Below are positions 53,854-64,000 of a DNA stretch of 64,000 nt, piece by piece. The stretch spans positions 50,285,650-50,349,649 of the forward strand of contig CM063510.1 in NCBI GenBank assembly GCA_032207245.1. Direction: 5' to 3'. The notes under the pieces are model-generated. The model saw only the letters and a program-made list of their open reading frames with translations. It ran no database searches and had not been told where the DNA came from. A program made the position numbers and the translations under genes. The stretch comes from Pardosa pseudoannulata. Taxonomy: Eukaryota; Arthropoda; Arachnida; Araneae; Lycosidae. Numbering within the stretch: the stretch's first letter is position 1; every line of letters starts with the position of its first letter.

Positions 53854-56400
53854 TTAAATAAATTTATGGGAAAAAACCTCACGATATACAACATTAGCTG
53901 TAAAAGAACTTGACTGCTTTTTAATTTTTCCTTGATTATCTGTTTCTTCGATGCACAATTTGAGATTATTCGGATTCCGACACCTAGATAAAGCAACATA
54001 TAGTTGTCCATGAGAGAAAACAGGCTGAGGGAGATATATTCCAACATGATCGAATGTCTGTCCTTGAGCTTTGTTGATTGTCATAGAATATGCTGGAATT
54101 ATTGGTAATTGTCGGCACTTTAAAATGAAGGGTAGATTAATATCACTCGGACGTAAATCAAATCGATTTATGAACACAATGTCACCTTTGTTACACTCTG
54201 AAAGTATCTTTGCAATTATAAAGTTTTCATGAAGTTCCATCACACATAATCTTGAACCATTACAAAGTCCTTGTTTTGCATTCAAATTTCTCAGTAACAT
54301 AACAATAACCCCTTTCTTCAACACTAACTGATGAGGTGGCATCCCAGACGGTGTTTGTCCATGAAGAAATTCAGGTGGATAATTATGAATATCATTATCA
54401 TCTTCAGAAACAATTGTATCTACACTGTTATAAGTATGGGCATTTCCTTCAAGACCTAATATTATTTTCTGATTTATTTCAAGAGTCTTTTTATTTGTAG
54501 GTGATAAAATGATTCTTTTCGCCATATCTTCAATATCCATGTTCCTGAAATTTTCAGTATAGATAGCATTTATAATGTTTTTCTCTACCATGTGAGATGG
54601 AATTTTCACAGAATCATATGGCAATCCTTCTATTTGAGCAAGAGTTCCAGAACCAATATTCAGCAGCCATTTGTTATGGGAGTCTTCGCCAGCACTTCTC
54701 ATGTTAATTCGGAGTGTGAGTTGAGTAAATACAGACCAAAGAGGACTGGACTTTATACAACTTTCAATAACTTCAGTTCTATTTCCTTTGGACACAACAG
54801 GAAGGGTTTGTCTGAAGTCTCCACCAATTACCATTACTTTTCCTCCAAATGGCCTATCATTGTTCATAATTTCTTTCAATAGTAAGTCAATACATCGAAT
54901 GCCTTCCTTTGTCAACATTGTAATTTCATCAATGATTATGAGCACAGCTTTTTTTTAGTAGTTTAGCATCAGATGTATCAGCTGTCATTCTTGAAACTGA
55001 ACTGTCCAATAGAGGTACAGGTAATTTAAAACCACTGTGAACTGTTCGACCCCCTCTCAGTAATGTTGCAGCAATTCCAGTAGTTGCAAATGGGAGTGCC
55101 ACTTTTCCTTTTCCTCGAATAAAAGATAATAAAGTGCAATATAAAAATGTTTTGCCAGAGCCACCTGGTCCATCCAAATAAAAATATCTATTCTTTTCAC
55201 ATTCATTCTTTATAGCTTGTAGAATAGTATTGAATGCTTGGAGTTGATCATAATTCAGAGATGCTATTCTTTCATTGGCTTCTTGCTCCTCTTTCAATTC
55301 ATCATACATTTTATACTCAAAACCAGTTCCATTTGGTACTGGTAGACCAAATGATGCACACGACATTCCATGTTGTTTCAATATTGTGTTAATATCATGA
55401 AGAGCAAAGTTTAGGGCTTCATTTTCATTTGAATTGCGGAAGAAATCTATACACATTTCTCTCGAGTACTTATTCCACAGGTTAAGTGCATTTGTTGGAT
55501 TACAGAATATCAGTATGAATGAAAATGTCTGGCGGAGTTGTTTTGGCATTTGAAGAACGGAAGCTTCTTGCAAACAATTATACCACTCTTCATCAGAGTC
55601 TAGTAAGTGAAGATGGAAGGCTGCTTCTTTAAAGGAGTCGTAAACAATATTGTGAACTGTTCGTAGAAACTGAAAGCTTGTAGCAGCAGGTACATGAAGC
55701 AGCAACATTCTTAGGTAAAATCTTTCTTCATCTTTCACACTAACTATATGCATTCTTGAAACAATCTTGGATCCACCTTTTTTTCGTTTCAGCCAGTTGT
55801 TTCCAACATATACATAATTATAAGGAACATCAGTATACAAAAGATCTTTCGCATCTATATCTGTTTTATTTAAATCAAACCAAGCCTCAAGTTTCGTCCT
55901 GCGACTTCTTGCAGATTGCAATGCTTCTTCTTCATGACCCTCGGTAAACATTATTCTTTGTTTTTCTGGAAGGTGTACGGGGAGTCTGATAACTGCATGT
56001 GATCTGTCATGCATTCTAAATTCTAACAAACGCCACATTGCTTCTGCAGCACTAACATATCGTGCACTAATATAATTAGCAATTTCATTTTGCTGCACTT
56101 CCCCTGCACTCACAACTAAATTAGCACAATCATAACCTTTGTATATGTACTTGTAAATATATTTCACAGCCCTGACTGATGTGCATACCTCAACATTTAT
56201 GTGGGCATCATACTTCATTAAAAGATAAGGATTGTAGGGCACCACAAATCTGTTGTCCATTTGCACCCCTCTAACTAAACTACTTGCACCTACTCTTCGT
56301 CTATATAAAGGATAACCCTCGTCATGTATAACAGTTTTTGACTGATAATCCTTTGGAAAGTTTTTATTGCATTTCCCTTGTTCCATGCACAGTGCTCCTA
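53854..56400 (-). pseudogene. Helitron Rep/Pif1-like helicase, partial and frameshifted
   Basis: Two open pieces, 56386-54929 and 54945-53854, are joined by a +1 shift in a run of eight A (minus strand) near 54950. One A fewer would restore the frame, so a homopolymer sequencing error is possible. Piece 1 (485 residues from the first Met) keeps the last Rep motif, VKYIYKYIYKGYD, with the Tyr pair Y76/Y80 expected to nick DNA. It then enters the SF1B helicase with Walker A GPGGSGKT (406-413). Piece 2 (363 residues) holds Walker B IIIDE (3-7), GGDFRQTLPVV (41-51), INMRS, the motif V-like INKAQGQTFDHVGIYLPQ and VALSRCRNP. The HUH motif and the zinc-finger N-terminus lie beyond the gap. It would nick, unwind and transfer single-stranded DNA in the nucleus. 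Confidence 0.92.
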
Positions 56401-56500
56401 NNNNNNNNNNNNNNNNNNNNNNNNNNNNNNNNNNNNNNNNNNNNNNNNNNNNNNNNNNNNNNNNNNNNNNNNNNNNNNNNNNNNNNNNNNNNNNNNNNNN
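56401..56500. other. Assembly gap (100 N)
   Basis: Exactly 100 N directly upstream of the Helitron coding region. The sequence after the gap (actatatataactac...) has no Rep coding, so the missing stretch must hold at least the rest of the Rep domain, or the scaffold join is wrong. Confidence 0.98.
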
Positions 56501-56994
56501 ACTATATATAACTACTTACTTTGATTTACTCGTGTGTTGATACTGGTCTGTTATTTGCATAACGTCCTACAGAATTTTGAAAATAATGTTACATCTGCAA
56601 TATATTTAATTAAATATTATTGAGTATATATTCCTAAACAGTATGAAAATTTACAAATGTTATATAGACATAAAATAGTCTCACATATTTATTTTTTTAA
56701 TCTTAATGTATCATTTTTCCACGTTTTATTACTTTCAAACCGTAAATCTATAAGAACTGAGTACTTTTGATTTATTATTATGTATTATTGTTAGTAAGAG
56801 AAAGCAAAAGAAAATTTCTTTTAGACTATATCTTTCTATTCTATCCAAACCGTTTTATATTTAATTATAACGTCGTCTGTATCTTTTTCTTAGACAATAA
56901 TCGTTTTGAAAAAATCCATCTACTTTCACTAAGATACTGAATCTTATGATTTTTTATTAGGGCATTCAATTAAATGCAAGTAAATGTTCAAGTA
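56501..56994. other. AT-rich DNA, nothing recognised
   Basis: No coding continuation of the Helitron. Confidence 0.5.
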
Positions 56995-57030
56995 TACACA
57001 CACACACACAAAATATATATATAATATATT

Positions 57031-57085
<55 letters not shown>
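56995..57085. repeat. (CA)n-(TA)n compound microsatellite
   Basis: Short CA run, then TA tracts broken by TATAATA steps. The 72-codon minus-strand frame here is a repeat artefact. Confidence 0.95.
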
Positions 57086-57088
<3 letters not shown>

Positions 57089-57223
57089 AGTAAATATAAT
57101 GTTATATAAATAATATGTTTTTTTTTGTGTTTGTTTTTTTCCAGAAAAACAACTAACCTCACTAGAACATGGCTACTAGCTGTTTGATGAGTATTTTTAA
57201 TTTAATTAAGATACTTTACTGAG

Positions 57224-57379
57224 ATGACGCGGCGTGAGAGTTAGCCACATAATACGGCTCATGTGCAGTAATCTGAGCAGAACAGTTTTATATTTGACCA
57301 ATCAATTTGTATCGTGTGCTCTGAGATTTGAATAAAGCTATGAAAATGTACTCAGGACTCTAGTATCACTTACAACGTG

Positions 57380-57381
<2 letters not shown>
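57224..57381 (+). other. Possible LTR-like fragment
   Basis: A less AT-rich patch, TGACGCGGCGTGAGAGTTAG ... aataaag ... acaacgtgtca, begins TG, ends CA and contains a polyadenylation-like AATAAA. I see no target duplication and no second copy. Shorter than most LTRs, so it remains a suggestion. Confidence 0.2.
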
Positions 57382-57465
<84 letters not shown>

Positions 57466-57485
57466 TTAATTAATTAATTAATTAA
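57382..57485. repeat. (AT)n-(ATTA)n microsatellite
   Basis: About 40 AT units followed by six ATTA units. It begins exactly at the end of the LTR-like patch. Confidence 0.97.
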
Positions 57486-58239
57486 CTTAAGAGTAAGAGT
57501 ATTTCATGTTTTCATTTGATGTTATTTTTTACGTTATTAAAATATACTTATTGAGGGGACAAAAAAAAATTATGGTTTTAAAGCTACAGTGTTACTAAAG
57601 ACCGTATTCAATATTCATTCTAAAAGAAGAATAAATTCTATTTCTATAATGAATTAAATTAAAGCTTGTTATAATGAATGTTCTAAGTCTGGAAAGGTAG
57701 TAAATCACTGTAAGAGAGAATTTTTAGTTCATATTATTTATGGCATCAAGTTGTAAATTTCTTGCTGCAAGTTGGTTCAGTAATTCAGATTAAGCTCAAG
57801 CAAAATATAAACATTATTTTTTACTTTAGTCTGTATTGGTAACCATCATGCACAATAAAATTACATTTAGTATATCACGACTTTAAAATAAGAATATTTG
57901 CACTTTAGTAGAAAAACATTTGAAAGGAAAATTAGTCTTATGTGTCTAAGAAGTTTTGAAAAGACGAATATAAAGTATTAAAATAGGATTAATATAAATA
58001 TTAAACTTACTAACTCAATGATCAATTAAACAAGTACTACATTGCTTGTATTATGTTTTAACCCATTAACTTCCCCGGATTTATTTATACGTCTTGTGTA
58101 ATCAATGATTCAACTGTTTTGATTGTGAACAAAAGACTTCCTGCAATGCGTTTTTTAGTACTTTCCTGATTGCCATTAGGTACAATCACTTATACAACAT
58201 TTAACATGTACAAGGTATACACATTGATGGATATAAACG

Positions 58240-58241
<2 letters not shown>
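57486..58241. other. AT-rich DNA, nothing recognised
   Basis: No feature seen. Confidence 0.5.
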
Positions 58242-58309
<68 letters not shown>

Positions 58310-58324
58310 GTGTGTGTGTGTGTA
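58242..58324. repeat. (TA)n-(TG)n compound microsatellite
   Basis: About 29 TA units, an ATGTATATATG step, then (TG)n. Confidence 0.97.
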
Positions 58325-61300
58325 TACTCTTGCAGTTAAATGGTTAACACAATACTACTACGCTGATAAATACTTTAGACATTTTTAAAATATCAACAGG
58401 ATTTTTTGTGAAATAAGGATGCTAATATATCTGTTCTTACAGTCACCTGGAATAGAATGATTTTTTTTTATTCTCTGTAATTACTAATAAGTTTAATTAT
58501 CATAGAGTATTTATAAATCAGATAGTTTATAATCTTATCGGTGATTAAGAAATAGGGTGATTATACCGAGGCTTTAGGTGAAACATGTATACTTTATTTC
58601 ATACAGATAATACAGCTAACTCATAGAACATAAGTTCATTTTCTAAGTAGTCTACATATCGGTGTAGGTAACTTATGCTCATTGGAATAAGTTTAAATAA
58701 ACGCTGTTAATAAAAATTTTGTTCTTGCATGTCTAACTACCATGTCTTTTCACCACCTAATTTACAGCAATGGACTACACTTAGGTGCTACTTCAAAAAA
58801 AGAAAGAGATGAAAGTCGCTTAGAGCGAGATCGAGGTTGTAGAGAGGTTAAAGCATATAATTTAATGGAATATTTTTATGTTGATGACCATTTCTCTATA
58901 GGCTGGAAACTTTCGACACCATTCTAGACATAATTATGAGATATTACAGTCTCTCAGTAAATCTCTAACAAATGCCGGTCAATTTTAATTGCACTTAAAT
59001 GTTATATCAATAGATATCGAATAACTGACCATATTCCATGTTATTTTTCCAATCTACTCACTATTTATGTTAGCTTTTACAAGTGGTGCTGTAGGCAGTG
59101 ATTGATGGAATTACTGCACAGTTCCCGACTGCATCTATGATTTGTTCATTAGTAACTGCAAAATTTATTTACAAATATATACATTATCTCAAAGATTGTA
59201 ATTTTCTGAAATTTTTTTTGGTACCAATTTAAGTTCTGGAAAGGAATTACCCTGAAAGTATTTCCACGGTTAATTGGAAATATTTGACATAGTAGTTAAT
59301 GATGGTTAATTATTTATGTTTTTATTTCGTTTCTATAAAGCGACACAGTTTGACAACCACTTATTTAAGTTGTTTTACGTTTCACTTAATAAATAGTTCT
59401 GAATGAATCTTAATGCAGAATATATTTTTATACTTTCGTGAGGAAACATAAAAAAATGTCTTTTCTCATGTTTCGATTCCGCGAATCAAAAATAAATCTA
59501 TACTAAAAATATTTTTTACCATTACAAAACCTTGTTATTTAATAAATCATTCGACATCAAACCTTAGTTATTTTAAGTTAAACTTATTTTTATCCTATAC
59601 TTTTCTCTCAATAACGCTTCTGAAATTATTGCAACATGCTTTTACTTTATTTTTAAGTCAAATAAAATTAAACATCATTAATTACAAAGAAAAATAGTTT
59701 AAATGAATCGAAGTAGGGTTTTTTTCCATCTAATTTCTTAAAAATCTACATTTTAATTTTTTCTTTGTTCTTTTTCAATAAAACCTCTAACGTTTCTAAA
59801 TATATAAGAAATTAATTCATTAAATCCAAGTTAATTTATAAAATAAAAAGGACTGTATATTTCGTAAATAAAATTTATAGAACACTCTTTAGAAGTCACG
59901 TTTCTTGAAAAATTCCACTAATTAAAAGAAATTATTAATTACTTTCTTGCTTTCGTTAGAAACCTAAGAATTTGTTACTTATAAAAACATTGTTAATTTC
60001 CATTTGGAAACGTTTGGAAGCTATTTCAAATATATTTCCTCTGGCTTTAAAAATAAATTTTCTCACTTATGTATTATTTAATTTGAAATATTAAATGGGT
60101 TAATTTATAATTTTTTGCTAGAACATTAAACCTTTGAAAGATAGGGTTAATGAGATTTAATTATATCTATGTTCATTAACGAGATGAAGATCATTAGAAA
60201 GTTGTTTATTAACATGATGTTGGATTATCCAAATTGTTTCAACAAATTTTTCTCTTACACTTATGAAATTATGTGCACATATAAACTTCGATATATGTAA
60301 ATTATTAGTGTTGCTAGCAGTGTTGCATAAAAAATTTGCAATAGTTATTAATCTTAGATGAAGCAATGCTTATAATGAGTAAGATTGTTTAAGTTTTTAT
60401 CTTCGCTTTGGGTTAATTGTCTTTATTCAGATATAATTCAGGCGAGTACAGATTACAGTAAAATCTATTCCTGGTAAAAAATGCACATTACATTTTTGCA
60501 CTGAACTTTTAAAAATATTATTTGCTGTGCAAGAGTAAACAAGATATTTAAGGGTGTTTAATACATATAAATCTTTAAGAATAACAGTGTTTTATTTTGT
60601 AACTTTACAAAACAATGCATAGTTTTGCACATTAATTAAAACAAACTGCATGTCTCTACGATAATTATATTACCAAATACTTCATATTTGGTTTTATAAT
60701 AACATTGTACACCACTCCAACTTTAGTAGGCAAATGTTCTTAAAAATGGTTCCCTTTCAATAATTATACTGTATTCTACGGGATTCTATTAAAATACATA
60801 TGTGATTGTCAAATCAAAATGTTTTACAGTCATATAACATAATTATTCTAAAATTTGTTTTCAAAATAACTTAAAATATGTAAAATATAATACATAGTCA
60901 GTATTTCTTAAAACACATGAACTAAAATCTTTAACTTTAATTGTCTCGGAACCTGTTATTATCATTATTATTATTATTATTTGTTAATTTCAAATTATAT
61001 TTAGATTCTATTTATAAACTACAGGGTGAAATTTCGTACAGATATGCTTATATATTTTGTTAAATTTGTCTTCGGGTTTTCAGAATAAAAGCAACAGTTT
61101 TCAATATATAATAATAATAATAATAATTAATAATAAATGAAATATAATAACATAATCTAAGGTTTCAAAATTAATTTAAGAATTATTAAAATATTTGTAA
61201 GCATTATTTTTGAATATCCTGAAGAAAAATTAATTTATCTGTTATCTAGATAAAAGTAAAAAATATTGTTTAAAAAGAGCTAACTAATTATGAGTTATGT

Positions 61301-62905
61301 CGATTGTAATATACTTTTATATTTTAAAATTTCTAAATTTTTAATTATAATTGTCAAAATTATCAAAATTTTATTATATTGCAGTTATAATTCTATAAAC
61401 ATATACCTGAGTTAAAAAAAAATCATAATAAAATGAAATAGAATTTTGTGTTGTAATCCCTTAAGGTTTTCATTCATACAACGTGAAAAACGCAACTGAA
61501 ATATTAAATTTAACAAAATAAAGAAGAATAAATTTTTTGTAAGTACTGCTAAAAGTTGGTTCTGTAAACCCTCCTATTAGGGTACGAATCTGTAAAGTTG
61601 AAAAATCCATAACGTTCAATAAATAGAAACTATTTTTGCCCGTTACAAAATACTCTTTTTCGTTTCAAATCAGAAAATGCGGGAAGACTTCATTTCTTCA
61701 TTCTGATCTTCAGGAACGTGGTGATGGTAGGGGGAGGTAACTTCTTTTCGAAAATTTTACTTTTCACTTTAAGGAAAATGAATTTAAATAGTTCGTCACT
61801 TGAGTAAAAAAAGAAATCCTGAAAATGTTTATTAATGTTAAAAGACTAGATACTTTTGCATAAGTTTATATAAGAGCATTGAATCATGAAAAATTTTACA
61901 GGTTATTAAAATTTCCAGGAAAGTTAATTTTCCGCATCCACTGCACTTATATTTCAAGTAAGTTTAAAATTCGTTATGTTTAACACATGATTTTTTGGGC
62001 GATCTTTCAGAAAACATCATTTTCTGAAGGCCAAAAAAAAAACATGGCGGATGGTCCCGGCAGTGTTAAACGGATTTTTGTTTAAATTTCTTTTAGTGTA
62101 AAATGACATAGTTGATAAAAACTTTTTTTACGCTGATTATAGAGAATAAAGACATGAGAAATGCAGGGGGTTGTTATATATGTATGTATAATATTGAAAA
62201 AAAATTAACTTTTAAATACTTATATATTTTTTTATGTCTGTAAATCGTATGATCAACAATACATTCTTTAAATATAAAATTGTAATAAAATTATAACACT
62301 ATTTTATTACAATTTTTATTCCATATTTCCTTTTCTACGATGAAAGATTTCCATACGTCATTAGAAACAGAGCTGAAGCATGAAATTGAAGAAAGTAAAA
62401 CGAAACATTTTGTATGCATCTCTTAAAGCTGATTCTGTAAACATAGCATTCGATGTAAATATTTCCGACATGATAAAATATATATTATTTCCTATTACTT
62501 TCAAAAAGAAAAGTCGGAATTGACTTGAATTTCGGTTTCTGAACTTGAAAAACAAGATAAAAATTTCAGTAATTCTTTCAAATGTTATTTTATGATTTAC
62601 AAAAACTGAATTTAAATATATATTATTAAATTAAATTAACACCTTAAAAGTTCTTTTAATATTAAACTGTTAAACATTTCGATTATAGATGTAAACGTAC
62701 TATTCAATCATCAACTGCAATTCAGACTGCAAGTTTTCAGTTTCATTTTTTTCCACTTCCACAATTAAAAAGTAACCTTATCTTTTACGAATTACTGATC
62801 GGTTAGTCGTAGATATTAATAAATCATTTATCTTACAGATTCAAATGAGGATTGTGGGTTTCAAAACTTCTGAAAACAAAATTTTGAAATATTTACGTAA
62901 TATTA
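58325..62905. other. AT-rich DNA, minor repeats only
   Basis: About 4.6 kb with no gene. Minor structures are a short (ATT)n (60958-60980), a short (ATA)n (61109-61128) and a 9-bp-arm hairpin TTCAGAAAA/TTTTCTGAA (62006-62028), followed by a GC-richer stretch ggcggatggtcccggcag (62046-62063). Confidence 0.45.
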
Positions 62906-63310
62906 ATTAATATTTTATCTATCAAAAATTATATAACTTGGTTATCTAAACCAGAATATACTAATAAATACTTCCAGGTTACTTTATTTGTAATTTTGAA
63001 CTAGCTTAATCTGCCCATATTTCATGATAAAAATTATATAACTTTATTATCTAAACTAGAATATACTAATTCATACTTCCAGGTTACTTCATTTGTAAAT
63101 TCGAACTAGCTTAATTTTCACATAATTCATGATAAAAATTGTATAACTTGGTTATCTAAAGCAGAATATACTTATTAATACTTCCAGGTTACTTCATTTG
63201 TAAATTTATGATAAAAATCATATGAGTTGGTTATATAGATTATATTCTGTTACTTAATTATATTATTAATAAAGTTTAATACTTCCTGGTTTAGGCTATT
63301 TATTGCATAT
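62906..63310. repeat. 105-bp tandem repeat, about 3.5 copies
   Basis: The block aaaaattatataacttggtt recurs at 62924, 63029 and 63134 (exact period 105) and, with a 26-base deletion in the preceding unit, at 63213. Each unit also carries ctaaa.cagaatatact, acttccaggttact and gaactagcttaat. The copies are similar enough for the array to be fairly recent. No coding potential. Confidence 0.92.
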
Positions 63311-63705
63311 ACCGACGAGTGAGTGTTTTAGTTTAAGTTGGTATCGTCGGGTTTGGTGTATAAAAACTACACCCTCGACAACTAATTTGTAACTTATCGA
63401 AAAACCATAGTAGGAAAGTAAAATTTTCAACAAAAACTCAGCTAAATCATGTCGTACGCAGTATTTATAAGTTAAGGCAATATTTATATTGGACATGACT
63501 ATTAAAATTATTATTTTAATGGAAATATACCAGTTATCAGTGTTTGAAGTGTGACATAAGAAAGAATATTCACTCAGCTCGAGAAACTATTCGAGTAAAA
63601 GAGTTAGTATTGAGAAAATCAGAAAAGAGCGAGCAAAGTGAAGAAACTTTGGTTTAAGAGTGACCTTTCAATTTTTTTTAACTAATTTTCTTGAAATATA
63701 ATTTT

Positions 63706-63707
<2 letters not shown>
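63311..63707. other. AT-rich DNA, nothing recognised
   Basis: The 66-codon minus-strand frame at 63296-63496 has no motif. Confidence 0.45.

Positions 63708-63778
<71 letters not shown>
63708..63778. repeat. (TA)n microsatellite
   Basis: About 35 TA units. Confidence 0.97.
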
Positions 63779-63780
<2 letters not shown>

Positions 63781-64000
63781 TACAATAATTAAATTCAATA
63801 GAAAAGGAAGTCCTTGAGAAATTTTTTCTCCCTATAAAAAAAATTAATACCCAAAAGAAGATAAAATAATAAAAGGCGATTGATGACTACTTTATCTTTG
63901 GCAAATACAAATCCCCCCAAGACGTAAAAGAAGACATTCCATTCTTTAGTCAATGCCGTTGGCATTAAGTTATCCTTCTAAACTGTCAATATCCTCATCT

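Larger units (their letters stand above)
53010..56400 (-). mobile_element. Helitron (rolling-circle transposon), 5' part lost in gap
   Basis: The 3' end is on the left. On the element strand CCGTCATATGACGG (53022-53035, a perfect 14-base palindrome) is followed by GCTATATG and then CTAG, with a T outside (53010|53009). This is the textbook Helitron end: subterminal hairpin, CTRR terminus, insertion between A and T. About 840 bp of non-coding 3' DNA separates it from the helicase stop codon. The element runs into the assembly gap at 56401, beyond which no Helitron coding sequence is visible. Confidence 0.88.

Noticed and set aside
54592..55947. Plus-strand frames at 54592-54882 and 55756-55947
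   Set aside because: Antisense to the Helitron helicase.

Overview
This is a strongly AT-rich eukaryotic window. I see no convincing host gene in it, and no operons, rRNA, functional tRNA, CRISPR array or bacterial signal. It reads as intergenic (or very long intronic) DNA filled with transposable elements in different states of decay, (AT)n and compound microsatellites, minisatellite-like tandem repeats and diverged duplications. The set of elements present suggests an invertebrate, most likely an arthropod: transposases of the DUF4817/Tc3-like group, Tc1-like elements with DDE signatures, a BED-finger hAT, a Rep/Pif1 Helitron, Ty3/gypsy pol and tRNA-headed SINEs. An arachnid is my best guess, but this is inferred from the mixture of repeat families and not from any marker gene.

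Layout. 0-11 kb is AT-rich DNA with one assembly gap (1048-1147), a diverged duplication (3.56-4.85 kb), a SINE copy at 5.75 kb and an (AT)n block at 8 kb. A Tc1-like element with very long inverted repeats lies at 11,435-12,963, bounded by TA on both sides, and diverged direct repeats lie on its two flanks. 14-22 kb holds large (CA)n/(TA)n blocks, a second SINE copy (16.75 kb) and an unexplained GC-richer block (18.4-19.2 kb). 23.1-24.16 kb is a decayed DDE transposase. 25.6-26.04 kb is a short non-autonomous DDE element sitting inside an (AT)n microsatellite, followed by a minus-strand SINE. 26.7-31.5 kb has three copies of one dispersed repeat, and 31.5-34.15 kb is a decayed Ty3/gypsy element on the minus strand. 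35.56-36.65 kb is another decayed DDE transposase (minus). A third SINE copy is at 40.2 kb, a Tc1-like remnant at 42.9-43.75 kb and a LINE fragment (minus) at 45.8-46.3 kb.

The youngest-looking element is the hAT at 46,499-49,098. It has short inverted termini, a perfect 8-bp target duplication (GCTTAATG) and one 619-codon reading frame broken by a single TGA. A 49-bp near-perfect palindrome (50.13 kb), a ~150-bp tandem repeat (50.7-51.3 kb) and another SINE (51.47 kb) follow. A minus-strand Helitron then runs from its hairpin/CTAG terminus at 53,010 through a Pif1-like helicase to an assembly gap at 56,401-56,500, where its Rep N-terminus is lost. The rest is AT-rich sequence with microsatellites and a 105-bp tandem repeat at 62.9-63.3 kb.

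The genes do not form a pathway; each is a self-contained mobile element or its debris. I found no candidate for a new multi-gene system. The more interesting points are structural: long-TIR Tc1, insertion into microsatellite DNA, the palindrome, the Helitron terminus and several unnamed repeat families.
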